The position numbers and the translations under genes were made by a program. Below the pieces are notes generated by a model, which was not told the DNA's origin, did not search any database, and saw only the letters and a program-made list of their open reading frames with translations. Below are positions 1 to 16,099 of a stretch of 64,000 bases of DNA, in pieces; positions within the stretch are counted from its first letter, which is position 1; each line of letters begins with the position of its first letter. Source of the stretch: Candidatus Eisenbergiella merdavium (GTDB taxonomy: Bacteria; Bacillota; Clostridia; Lachnospirales; Lachnospiraceae); assembly GCA_019119595.1 (NCBI GenBank), contig DWWS01000028.1:1-64000 (forward strand), written 5' to 3'.

Positions 1-607
1 GAACATACTCATCAACAGCGTCCATCAGCTCAAGGATCTTGTCGCCCCACTCGCTGTTGGGATCTTCCAGAGCCTTCAGAGCGGAGCCCTGAATGATCGG
101 GGTGTCATCTCCCGGGAACTCATACTCGTTCAGCAGGTCTCTGATTTCCATCTCAACCAGCTCGAGCAGCTCAGGATCGTCAACCATATCGCACTTGTTC
201 ATGAATACTACGATATAAGGAACGCCTACCTGACGGGACAGAAGGATGTGCTCCTTGGTCTGAGCCATAACACCATCGGTAGCGGCAACAACCAGAATAG
301 CGCCGTCCATCTGAGCAGCACCGGTGATCATGTTCTTAACGTAGTCAGCATGGCCAGGGCAGTCAACGTGAGCGTAATGTCTCTTGTTGGTCTCATACTC
401 AACGTGTGCGGTGGAAATGGTAATTCCACGCTCTCTCTCTTCGGGAGCCTTGTCGATCTGATCGAAGGCAACAGCCTCACCGGTTCCAAGTCTGGCATTC
501 AGAGTCTTGGTGATGGCAGCCGTCAGAGTGGTCTTACCATGGTCAACGTGGCCGATGGTACCAATGTTACAATGGGGCTTGGTTCTTTCAAATTTAGCTT
601 TAGCCAT
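1..607 (-). CDS. tuf: Elongation factor Tu, N-terminal part (cut by window edge)
   Basis: Delivers aminoacyl-tRNA to the ribosome as a GTP complex. The visible part begins [20 protein letters not shown] and carries the GTPase motifs GHVDHGKT (P-loop), the switch I segment [16 protein letters not shown] and NKCD in order. The ATG at 607 follows an AAGGAGG ribosome-binding site. About 200 of the usual ~395 residues are present, and the rest runs off the left edge. It lies 96 bases downstream of fusA and is the last visible gene of the rpsL-rpsG-fusA-tuf unit. The identity is certain. Confidence 0.97.
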   Translation of the reverse strand, partial: MAKAKFERTKPHCNIGTIGHVDHGKTTLTAAITKTLNARLGTGEAVAFDQIDKAPEERERGITISTAHVEYETNKRHYAHVDCPGHADYVKNMITGAAQMDGAILVVAATDGVMAQTKEHILLSRQVGVPYIVVFMNKCDMVDDPELLELVEMEIRDLLNEYEFPGDDTPIIQGSALKALEDPNSEWGDKILELMDAVDEYV

Positions 608-703
608 TTTTGATAATCCTCCTTAAAACAATAGATACTGATTGTTTTTTCTTTTTACTCGGCTACTTCTGATTATATTCGATAACGCCGATATTTTCAA
701 TAA

Positions 704-2821
704 TTATTTTGCTTTTGCGGCTAATACCTTTTCCTGTACGTTCTTCGGCACCTGCTCGTATTTCTCAAAGAACATGGAGTAGTTTCCGCGTCCCTGCGTC
801 TTGGAACGAAGGTCGGTGGAATAGCCGAACATCTCAGCAAGCGGTACATAAGCTCTTACCATCTTGCCTCCGCCGATGTCGTCCATACCCTCGATACGTC
901 CGCGGCGGGAGTTGATGTCGCCGATCACGTCGCCCATATACTCTTCCGGCATGGTAACTTCAACCTTCATGATGGGCTCAAGCAAAACCGCATTCGCCTT
1001 GTGCATGGCGTCCTTGAAAGCAAGGGAGCCGGCGATGTGGAATGCCATTTCAGAGGAGTCAACCTCATGATAGGATCCGTCATAAACGATGGCGTGTACG
1101 CCGAGCACCGGATAACCGCCAAGGATACCGGCTTTGGAAGCCTCTTCGATACCCTCTCCGACTGCCGGGATGTATTCCTTCGGAATCGCGCCGCCGACAA
1201 CCTGGGATTCAAACTTGAAGGTCTCTTCGCCGTTGGGATCCATGGGCTCGAATTTAACTTTACAGTGACCGTACTGACCGCGTCCGCCGGACTGCTTCGC
1301 ATACTTGCTGTCCACATCCACAGCCTTGGTGAAGGTCTCCTTATAAGCAACCTGAGGCGCGCCGACGTTCGCTTCCACCTTGAATTCACGCAGCAGTCTG
1401 TCCACGATGATCTCCAGGTGCAGCTCGCCCATGCCTGCGATGATGGTCTGGCCGGTTTCCTGATCCGTATGAGCACGGAAGGTAGGATCCTCTTCTGCCA
1501 GCTTCGCAAGCGCTTCGCCCATCTTGCCCTGACCGGCCTTGGTCTTGGGCTCGATCGCCAGCTCGATAACCGGCTCCGGGAACTCCATGGACTCCAGGAT
1601 TACCGGATGCTGCTCGTCGCAGATCGTGTCGCCGGTGGTGGTAAACTTGAAGCCTACCGCAGCGGCGATATCACCGGAGTAAACCTTATCCAGCTCCTGT
1701 CTCTTGTTGGCGTGCATCTGCAGGATACGGCCAACGCGCTCCTTCTTGTCCTTCGTAGCATTCAGAACGTAGGAACCGGAATTCATGGTTCCGGAATATA
1801 CGCGGAAGAATGCCAGCTTTCCAACGAAGGGATCAGCCATGATCTTGAATGCCAGAGCGGAGAAGGGCTCCTCATCGGAGGAATGTCTCTCCACCTCGTT
1901 GCCGTCCAGATCCACGCCCTTGATGGCGGGGATATCGGTAGGCGCGGGCATATATTCCACGACTGCGTCCAGAAGCTTCTGTACGCCCTTATTTCTGTAA
2001 GCAGAACCGCAGCATACCGGAACGGCCGTGCATTCGCAGGTAGCCTTTCTCAGTACCGCTTTCATCTGCTCGTTGGAAGGCTCCTCGCCCTCCAGGTACA
2101 TCATCATCAGATCATCATCCAGCTCGCAGATCTTTTCAACCAGCTCGGTACGATACAGCTCTGCATCGTCCTTCATGTCTCCAAGATCATCCGTAACGGT
2201 GATGTCCTCGCCCTTATCATCATTATAGATGTAGGCTTTCATTTCAAACAGGTCGATGATTCCCTTGAATTCATCTTCCTTACCGATCGGCAGCTGCACA
2301 ATGATGGCGTTCTTGCCAAGTCTGGTTCTGATCTGATCCACAGCGCCGTAGAAATTTGCTCCAAGAATGTCCATCTTGTTGATGAACGCCATTCTCGGTA
2401 CGTTATAGGTGTCTGCCTGACGCCATACGTTTTCCGACTGGGGCTCAACTCCGCCCTTCGCACAGAACACGCCGACTGCGCCATCCAGAACACGCAGAGA
2501 ACGCTCAACTTCCACTGTGAAGTCCACGTGGCCGGGAGTATCGATGATGTTGATACGATACTCAGGCTCGTTGGGATCCACCTTAGCTTCATGGTGCTTC
2601 GTCCAGTGGCATGTGGTAGCGGCTGACGTGATGGTAATACCTCTTTCCTGCTCCTGTTCCATCCAGTCCATGGTAGCAGTACCTTCGTGGGTATCACCGA
2701 TCTTGTAGTTTACACCGGTGTAGTAAAGAATACGCTCGGTCAGAGTAGTCTTACCCGCATCGATATGAGCCATAATACCAATGTTTCTGGTTCTCTCTAA
2801 TGGATATTCTCTTCCAGCCAA
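704..2821 (-). CDS. fusA: Elongation factor G
   Basis: Ribosomal translocase GTPase, 705 residues. Visible motifs are AHIDAGKTT (P-loop), [10 protein letters not shown] (switch I), DTPGHVDF and NKMD, followed by the conserved C-terminal domains II-V. An in-frame ATG lies at 2839, but the TTG at 2821 is the better start: the stretch between them is itself the ribosome-binding site (AAGGAGG). A TTG start gives the family-typical N-terminus (M)[14 protein letters not shown] and the usual length of about 700. Third gene of the rpsL-rpsG-fusA-tuf unit. Confidence 0.96.
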   Translation of the reverse strand: MAGREYPLERTRNIGIMAHIDAGKTTLTERILYYTGVNYKIGDTHEGTATMDWMEQEQERGITITSAATTCHWTKHHEAKVDPNEPEYRINIIDTPGHVDFTVEVERSLRVLDGAVGVFCAKGGVEPQSENVWRQADTYNVPRMAFINKMDILGANFYGAVDQIRTRLGKNAIIVQLPIGKEDEFKGIIDLFEMKAYIYNDDKGEDITVTDDLGDMKDDAELYRTELVEKICELDDDLMMMYLEGEEPSNEQMKAVLRKATCECTAVPVCCGSAYRNKGVQKLLDAVVEYMPAPTDIPAIKGVDLDGNEVERHSSDEEPFSALAFKIMADPFVGKLAFFRVYSGTMNSGSYVLNATKDKKERVGRILQMHANKRQELDKVYSGDIAAAVGFKFTTTGDTICDEQHPVILESMEFPEPVIELAIEPKTKAGQGKMGEALAKLAEEDPTFRAHTDQETGQTIIAGMGELHLEIIVDRLLREFKVEANVGAPQVAYKETFTKAVDVDSKYAKQSGGRGQYGHCKVKFEPMDPNGEETFKFESQVVGGAIPKEYIPAVGEGIEEASKAGILGGYPVLGVHAIVYDGSYHEVDSSEMAFHIAGSLAFKDAMHKANAVLLEPIMKVEVTMPEEYMGDVIGDINSRRGRIEGMDDIGGGKMVRAYVPLAEMFGYSTDLRSKTQGRGNYSMFFEKYEQVPKNVQEKVLAAKAK

Positions 2822-2881
2822 AGGTCCTTCCTCCTTCATATTGCCACCCGGCCCTAAGCGGCCGGGCGCTTCCTCCCGGAA

Positions 2882-3379
<498 letters not shown>

Positions 3380-3430
3380 TTAGATCATCGGTACTCACAT
3401 CTGTTTTACTAATTATTAAGAAAGCTTCGC

Positions 3431-3490
3431 TTTGAGAAAGCATTGCCTGCTTTGAGAAAGCATTGCCTGCTTTGGGAAAGCTTTGCTTTC
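3431..3490. repeat. Tandem 20-bp repeats between rpsL and rpsG
   Basis: Three head-to-tail 20-base units. Those at 3431-3450 and 3451-3470 are identical (tttgagaaagcattgcctgc) and the third (3471-3490) is diverged. A partial unit precedes them at about 3415-3430. Two copies contain short palindromes of the form GAAAGC-nnn-GCTTTC that could fold as small hairpins in the transcript. The 280-base spacer holds no gene. Confidence 0.85.
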
Positions 3491-3632
3491 TTTCACATGG
3501 AATGTGTTCGTGCGGTATATCTGTTCGCAAAAATGAAAATCAGAATCCCAACACTATAATTAGTTCCTATTGTGGTACTTTCCGCATGAAGAAATAAAAC
3601 GGATTATTTCGAAGAAGTGATTTTCTCTAAAA

Positions 3633-4055
3633 TCACTTCTTTGCGGCCTTCGGTCTCTTAGCGCCGTATTTGGAACGGGCCTGGCGTCTGTTCGCAACGC
3701 CTGCGGTATCCAGCGTACCTCTGATGATGTGGTATCTGGTACCGGGAAGGTCCTTAACACGGCCGCCTCTGATCAGAACAACGCTGTGCTCCTGCAGATT
3801 GTGTCCTTCTCCGGGAATGTAGCTCGTCACTTCGATTCCGTTGGAAAGACGTACTCTGGCGATCTTTCTAAGAGCGGAGTTAGGCTTTTTGGGGGTAGCG
3901 GTCTTAACAGCGGTGCATACGCCTCTCTTCTGAGGGGAGGAAGCGTTGATCGGCTTCTTGTGAAGGGAATTGTATCCTCTCTGAAGAGCCGGTGCAGTGG
4001 ACTTCTTCACGCTGGTCTGACGACCCTTTCTCACTAACTGGTTAAATGTTGGCAT
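3633..4055 (-). CDS. rpsL: 30S ribosomal protein S12
   Basis: S12 lies at the decoding centre. 140 residues starting [13 protein letters not shown], with AGGAGGTG just upstream. The streptomycin-relevant loop reads [11 protein letters not shown] (Lys57) and the second loop GRVKDLPG, both in the wild-type, streptomycin-sensitive form. First gene of the rpsL-rpsG-fusA-tuf unit, with a clear promoter upstream. Confidence 0.97.
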   Translation of the reverse strand: MPTFNQLVRKGRQTSVKKSTAPALQRGYNSLHKKPINASSPQKRGVCTAVKTATPKKPNSALRKIARVRLSNGIEVTSYIPGEGHNLQEHSVVLIRGGRVKDLPGTRYHIIRGTLDTAGVANRRQARSKYGAKRPKAAKK

Positions 4056-4178
4056 TCTTTTTCACCTCCTGCGGTATAGGTTGACATTGTATGCGTTTTT
4101 TCGGAAGCAGCAAGCAGCTCAGCAGGGACAGCCTTTGACGGCTCCCTAAAAAGCATGCATCCGAATGCACGCTAAATC

Positions 4179-4207
4179 AGTATACGTGCTTCCCTCTGCC
4201 TTGTCAA
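4179..4207 (-). promoter_or_regulatory. Promoter of rpsL-rpsG-fusA-tuf
   Basis: Reading the minus strand: -35 TTGACA (4207-4202), a 17-base spacer and -10 TATACT (4184-4179). This is a near-consensus housekeeping promoter about 125 bases before the rpsL start. Confidence 0.8.
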
Positions 4208-4296
4208 GCCGTTTCCTGAAAAAATCCTGCAAAGATGCGGTAAAATCCGGCTGAAATCCGCTCACACGCACTCTTCTGACAAAAAGCGCGCTCTTT

Positions 4297-4773
4297 CTAT
4301 TCTTCAAACATTCTGCGCAGACTCTCTTCCGCCGCCTCCATGCGGCTTCCCACCCTGTTTCTGACCGATTCCAGGGCCTTCCCTCCTTCGGCCGGTTCCT
4401 GAGCGGCCGGTATCTCAGGAAGACGGTCCTTCATTTTGGAAAGGCGCGCGCTGATCGACTGCCATTCCATTTCATAGCTCATATACAGTCTGCTCGCGCG
4501 ATCCATCTGCGCAAGCTGCTCCCGGCAGAGCGCAAGGGCGTCGCCGATGCAGCAGGCAGCCTCCTTTAAGAGCACGTCCCTCTCGATCAGCGCATCCCGC
4601 AGGGCGGCCGCTTCCCTGTTTTTAGAAGAAAGCGTATTCTGCAGCGCTGTGATCTGACGCTTTGCCGAAGCGACCTCATACCGAAGGTTCGTCAGCTCCG
4701 CTTCCTTTTCCCGCTCCTTTTCAGCATGCCAGGCCCCCGTCCTTTCTTCCAGCTCCATATGCCCTTCTCCCAT
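4297..4773 (-). CDS. Small coiled-coil protein of unknown function
   Basis: 158 residues, soluble, with no signal peptide. Residues 5-75 are Glu/Lys/Ala/Leu-rich with heptad-like spacing, typical of a long coiled coil. Family not recognised. The start may be ATG 4773 (GAGGAGGG close upstream) or ATG 4758 (preceded by GGGAGAAGG). It lies downstream of rpoC and upstream of the rpsL promoter in the same direction. No convincing terminator is seen after rpoC, so it may be reached by read-through. Reading-frame content favours a real gene, but this is an inference. Confidence 0.6.
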   Translation of the reverse strand: MGEGHMELEERTGAWHAEKEREKEAELTNLRYEVASAKRQITALQNTLSSKNREAAALRDALIERDVLLKEAACCIGDALALCREQLAQMDRASRLYMSYEMEWQSISARLSKMKDRLPEIPAAQEPAEGGKALESVRNRVGSRMEAAEESLRRMFEE

Positions 4774-5018
4774 ATACCCTCCTCACTCGCATGATCCTCA
4801 TCCGCGCAGTCCTTACGTCCGCTTTCCCGCATACATCCTGTTCCTGCGCGTCCCTTTTCACAGTCGCCATGCGGTACGGCATACCGCCCGCGAAAAGGGA
4901 TGCGGACCGCATGCGCCATAACGGGCAGAGGGCGGCAAAAGCTTCCGCTCCTGCCGCCCCTGCGTCTGTGCTTCCGCCGCGATTCCGACGAAAACTGCAT
5001 TTCTGCGTGGTAATCCTT

Positions 5019-8822
<3,804 letters not shown>

Positions 8823-8887
8823 TGTGCACTCCTTCCAAAACGGGGGCGGCTCCGGCAGGAGGCCGCTTCCCGTCAAATTTCAAAAGC

Positions 8888-12751
<3,864 letters not shown>

Positions 12752-12891
12752 TTTCACCCCGTTCTAATGATTTGTCCGCCGAACCTCATGGCCGGCGATC
12801 AGTCGGCTGCGGGCGGCTTATAGCTCCCTGCAACAATCAGCGTGATACTTTATTTCCGGTTTTTCGCACAAAAATAGTATAGCTTACCACA

Positions 12892-12903
12892 ATAGTGCAC
12901 TAT
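12892..12903. promoter_or_regulatory. Perfect 12-bp palindrome at the rpoB transcription start
   Basis: ATAGTGCACTAT is a perfect 12-base inverted repeat beginning two bases after the -10 box of the rpoB promoter and covering the expected start site. The position suits an operator, but no protein is known to bind it here. Confidence 0.4.
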
Positions 12904-12905
12904 CC

Positions 12906-12934
12906 AGTATACTACAAGCGGTTAGGCAAGTCAA
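12906..12934 (-). promoter_or_regulatory. Promoter of rpoB-rpoC
   Basis: Minus strand: -35 TTGACT (12934-12929), 17-base spacer, -10 TATACT (12911-12906). It lies between the rplL terminator and rpoB, so rpoBC can be transcribed independently of rplJL. Confidence 0.75.
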
Positions 12935-13002
12935 CCCGAAATTTTACAGAAAGACAACTTTTTCCGGAAACCTGGCAGCGGCTCTCCCTAAGGACAACGA
13001 AA

Positions 13003-13045
13003 CGAACCGCCGCCTGCCCGGATGATCCGGCAGGACGGCGGTTCG
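13003..13045 (-). terminator. Terminator or attenuator after rplL
   Basis: Hairpin with arms CGAACCGCCG / CGGCGGTTCG plus an inner CCTGCC/GGCAGG pairing. On the minus strand it is followed by TTTCGTTGTCCTT. It lies 27 bases past the rplL stop and would limit read-through into rpoB. The rest of 12752-13071 holds only the rpoB promoter and palindrome. Confidence 0.75.
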
Positions 13046-13071
13046 CATGTATTGCAGTCTGTAAGGGCTTA

Positions 13072-13449
13072 TTACTTAAGGGTAACCTTAGCGCCTTCAG
13101 CTTCCAGCTTCGCCTTGATGTCGTCAGCCTCTTCCTTGGAAGCGCCTTCCTTAACAACCTTGGGAGCTCCGTCAACAACGTCCTTCGCTTCCTTCAGGCC
13201 AAGTCCGGTAACCTCACGAACAACCTTGATAACCTTAACCTTGTTCGGGCCAACCTCGGTCAGCTCAACGTCGAACTCGGTCTTCTCCTCAGCTGCTGCC
13301 GCCTCGCCGGCACCTGCTGCTGCAACTACTACGCCTGCTGCTGCGGATACGCCGAACTCTTCTTCGCAGGCCTTCACCAGATCATTCAGCTCTAATACGG
13401 AAAGCTCTTTGATCGCATCAATAATTTCCTGAGTGGATAATTTAGCCAT
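13072..13449 (-). CDS. rplL: 50S ribosomal protein L7/L12
   Basis: 125-residue stalk protein that recruits translational GTPases. Start [16 protein letters not shown] at ATG 13449 after GGAGGTAAATAAA; an earlier in-frame start would encode the ribosome-binding site. An N-terminal dimerisation helix is followed by an Ala/Gly/Val hinge ([16 protein letters not shown]) and the C-terminal factor-binding domain with [15 protein letters not shown]. Cotranscribed with rplJ, 92 bases upstream. Confidence 0.97.
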   Translation of the reverse strand: MAKLSTQEIIDAIKELSVLELNDLVKACEEEFGVSAAAGVVVAAAGAGEAAAAEEKTEFDVELTEVGPNKVKVIKVVREVTGLGLKEAKDVVDGAPKVVKEGASKEEADDIKAKLEAEGAKVTLK

Positions 13450-13541
13450 TTTATTTACCTCCATAATCATTTTTCAATCTGCGGAACCTCGTCCGCTTTT
13501 ATCTCTGGGATTTCCCGAAAGGGAATCCTTCTTCCCGGCAG

Positions 13542-14108
13542 TTATGCTTCTGCAGGGGCTTCTGCTGCAGGGGCCTCTTCAGCGGGTGCTTCCGCCGCCT
13601 CTGCTCCGGCTTCACATGCGCTCGCGCCGCCTTTTTCAGCCAGCTGCTTCATAACACGTGCGAAGTTTGCGATCGGAGACTGGATGCTTCCAAGCAGCTT
13701 GGAAAGCAGCTCTTCTCTGGACGGGATCTGAGAGATCGCAGCCATTCCCGCTGCGTCATACACCGCGCCTTCCACAACGCCGGCCTTAATTTCAAGCTTG
13801 TTAGCCGTCTTTGCGAATTTTGCCAGCTCTCTGGCGGGAGCCGTAGCATCCGTGGTGGAAATCGCCACAGCGCTGGGACCTTCCAGATAAGGAGCCAGTG
13901 CTTCGAAATCCGTGCCCTTGAACGCGAAGTTCATCATGGTGTTCTTGTACACCTTGTAGGTGATTCCGGCTTCACGAAGCTGCTTACGAAGAGCGGTGTC
14001 CTGCTCAACGGTCAGTCCGCGGTAATCCACAAGAACGACAGACTGTGCGTCCTTTATCGCTTCGGAAATCTCCGCAACGACAGGCGCTTTCAATTCAACC
14101 TTTGCCAT
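13542..14108 (-). CDS. rplJ: 50S ribosomal protein L10
   Basis: 188 residues; anchors L7/L12 dimers to 23S rRNA. Recognisable N-terminal RNA-binding domain (VVLVDYRGLTVEQDTALRKQ) and a C-terminal L12-binding helix ending in an Ala/Glu/Pro-rich tail. Start ATG 14108 after AAGGAGGTAAAGAA. It is preceded by an L10-type leader, so the L10(L12)4 complex probably represses its own operon. Confidence 0.97.
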   Translation of the reverse strand: MAKVELKAPVVAEISEAIKDAQSVVLVDYRGLTVEQDTALRKQLREAGITYKVYKNTMMNFAFKGTDFEALAPYLEGPSAVAISTTDATAPARELAKFAKTANKLEIKAGVVEGAVYDAAGMAAISQIPSREELLSKLLGSIQSPIANFARVMKQLAEKGGASACEAGAEAAEAPAEEAPAAEAPAEA

Positions 14109-14228
14109 TTCTTTACCTCCTTATAGATTTTTCTGAAAAAAATTTCAGTGCCGAAAGGAGTAAACGCTCTGGGAACCGGCCAAAGGCCGCTTTCTGATTC
14201 CGTCCGCCCTGCGGCAGTCTTCTCAGAA

Positions 14229-14410
14229 TAAAAAAACCTCTCCGTGAAGACACAGAGAGGAAAATCGTTCCAAACAATGGATATGCCCTTTGGGGCCATC
14301 CGTTTGTCCAATCCATCCGTTTCCGACGGAAACGGGAACTGACGTCAACTCTTTCCTCGGCAGGCGTTCAAACCCTTACACCTGAGCGGTACCTGCTGTC
14401 TTCGGCATGA
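14229..14410 (-). ncRNA. Ribosomal protein L10 leader (autoregulatory mRNA structure)
   Basis: On the minus strand the leader contains the conserved blocks GCCGAAGACAGCAGGT... and ...GCCTGCCGAGGAAAG, which pair as AGCAGGT with the later GCCTGC arm. These are hallmarks of the Firmicutes L10 leader. A terminator at the 3' end completes the structure. In known examples L10-L12 binding promotes termination. Confidence 0.85.
14230..14260 (-). terminator. Attenuator terminator in the L10 leader
   Basis: Six-base-pair stem CCTCTC / GAGAGG (14260-14255 with 14242-14237), followed on the minus strand by seven Ts. It lies 120 bases before rplJ. Confidence 0.85.
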
Positions 14411-14441
14411 TCCGGCGCAAAGCCGCGTCCGAACCTTGTTT

Positions 14442-14470
14442 AACATATCACATTCCCCGGCTTACGTCAA
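14442..14470 (-). promoter_or_regulatory. Promoter of rplJ-rplL
   Basis: Minus strand: -35 TTGACG (14470-14465), 17-base spacer, -10 TATGTT (14447-14442), just upstream of the L10 leader. This accounts for the rest of the 460-base gap between rplJ and the capA-like gene. Confidence 0.75.
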
Positions 14471-14569
14471 TAGAAACTTTTCTTTTCTAAAAACAAACTT
14501 TACCTTTTTCAAAGGAAACCATTCAAAAAACAGATTTTTGGCCGCTCCTTCCTGATTTCCTTCCCGGCA

Positions 14570-15853
14570 TCAGACAGAAGGAACCACGCGGCCGTCCGCG
14601 TCAATGGTCACGCCGGGCGACAGGCTCTGCATATGGCTGATCACCCGCGCCTTTTCCGCCCCGTCCAGAAGGCTGGTGCGGCAGTCCTTTTGAACAGCAG
14701 GAAGGAAGCGGAAGCCGGTGAGCTTCCCGGTTTCGGCATCAAGCGTCGCCTCCACAAGGCAGGTATCCTGCGTCTTGGAATTGAACAGAAAATTTCCCAC
14801 GCTGTAGATCACGGGGGTATTTCCGATCCACTCGATTCCCTGCAGGACATGAGGATGATCCCCGATGATCAGATCGGCTCCGGCCTGCGCGATCAGGGGC
14901 GCCTGCTCCTTCTGCGCCCAGTCCAGCTCCGTGGTGCTCTCCGTTCCCCAGTGGATATATACCACCACGAAATCGCTCACCGCCTTCGCTTTTTGCACCT
15001 CAGAAAGAAGCAGATCCACATTCCGGCAGCGGAAAACGCCGGGGGAGGTTTCCGTCGCGCCCTTCGTATCCGGATTGTCCATCCGCTCGATCTGGGTGGC
15101 GGACAGGAAGGCGATCTTCACATTCTCCGTCACAAAGTACACCGGACGGACGGCCTCGCTCAGGTTTCTTCCCGCTCCGACCCAGGGCATCCCGGCTCCG
15201 GCAAGCGTATCCAGGGTGTCGAGCAGGGAAATTTCTCCGTAATCATAAACGTGATTGTTGGCAAGGGAAACGATATCCGCTCCCATTTCGGAAAGGAGCT
15301 GCGCGTGCTCCGGCTTTGCGCGGAAGGTGAACGCCTTTCCCTCCGTCGGCGTCCCTCTCGTGGTGTAGGTGAACTCGTTATTCACCATGAACACATCCGC
15401 CCCGCGCATTTTCTCCAGGATTGCGGCGTCAAAGCCGGCCTCCACCAGGCTGCCGTCTCCCGCACGGCCCTTCATTTTCACCATAATGCTGTAGCTGTCG
15501 TCAAAAAGGATGTCCCCGGCGAACATAAGGCTGATCTCATCCTCCTTCTGAGGAATGAGAGGGATCATGTTCCCGGCCGCCATCTGCGCAGGGTCGGAAA
15601 GGAGGTCTGAATACCGGCCGGCCGGCTGCTCATCCGCGGCGGCATCGCCCGCACCCGTTCCGGAGCCGCCTGCGGCGGCCGCATCCTCCGGAGGCAGAAT
15701 GGCCGTTCCCGTCACCATCACCGTCGCAAGGCCGGCCTCTTCCCCAAGGATCGTCCAGCCTGTCAGCAGGAGAGTCACCCCCGCCAGCACGGTAAGCAGC
15801 AATGTCAGCCCAAAGAGCGGCAGTTTTCCTTTTCTTTTTCTTTTCTGCACCAT
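14570..15853 (-). CDS. CapA-family (PGA_cap) membrane-anchored protein
   Basis: 427 residues. A basic N-terminus (VQKRKRKGK) is followed by one hydrophobic segment (about residues 10-35), suggesting a signal anchor. An Ala/Gly linker follows, then a CapA metallophosphatase-like domain: MFAGDILFDD, NNEFTYTTRGTP, LANNHVYDYG, YIHWGTE, GDHPHVLQG, YSVGNFLF. CapA is known from polyglutamate capsule synthesis, but stand-alone homologues in clostridia have unclear roles. Start ATG 15853 is set by GGGAGG seven bases upstream and by the promoter, whose -10 box is too close to the earlier GTG at 15925. It stands alone between rplJ and rplA. Confidence 0.85.
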   Translation of the reverse strand: MVQKRKRKGKLPLFGLTLLLTVLAGVTLLLTGWTILGEEAGLATVMVTGTAILPPEDAAAAGGSGTGAGDAAADEQPAGRYSDLLSDPAQMAAGNMIPLIPQKEDEISLMFAGDILFDDSYSIMVKMKGRAGDGSLVEAGFDAAILEKMRGADVFMVNNEFTYTTRGTPTEGKAFTFRAKPEHAQLLSEMGADIVSLANNHVYDYGEISLLDTLDTLAGAGMPWVGAGRNLSEAVRPVYFVTENVKIAFLSATQIERMDNPDTKGATETSPGVFRCRNVDLLLSEVQKAKAVSDFVVVYIHWGTESTTELDWAQKEQAPLIAQAGADLIIGDHPHVLQGIEWIGNTPVIYSVGNFLFNSKTQDTCLVEATLDAETGKLTGFRFLPAVQKDCRTSLLDGAEKARVISHMQSLSPGVTIDADGRVVPSV

Positions 15854-15927
15854 TTTCCGTCCTCCCATACCGAAGGCCGCCCGCGAAGGCCCGTTTGAAC
15901 CCGTCCGGCGCTGTGTCTGTTGCACCC

Positions 15928-15957
15928 ATTATGCTTCATGAAGCCCTTTTTCGTCAA
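15928..15957 (-). promoter_or_regulatory. Promoter of the capA-like gene
   Basis: Minus strand: -35 TTGACG (15957-15952), 18-base spacer, -10 CATAAT (15933-15928). About 75 bases before ATG 15853. Confidence 0.6.
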
Positions 15958-15996
15958 GCGGAAAGCGCCGCGCTTCTGCGTGCAGGCATAAAACAG

Positions 15997-16026
15997 GTAT
16001 AAAGCGCCGTAATCTTGCGCATAATA
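15997..16026 (+). promoter_or_regulatory. Sigma-G-like forespore promoter for the spoVAF-like gene
   Basis: GTATA at 15997-16001, 18-base spacer, then CATAATA at 16020-16026. This fits the Bacillus sigma-G pattern (GHATR ... CATAMTA) and precedes a gene whose family is forespore expressed. Pattern-based inference. Confidence 0.5.
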
Positions 16027-16099
16027 GCAGCAGCTCAAACGATCCGCCCCTCCCGACGTGAGGGGCCGTATATTTTATCAACACGAGGCGCCTGATCAC

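Noticed and set aside
1001..2626. Long open frame (541 codons) antisense to fusA
   Set aside because: It lies opposite a certain gene in a codon-biased region, shows no family motif and has no ribosome-binding site.
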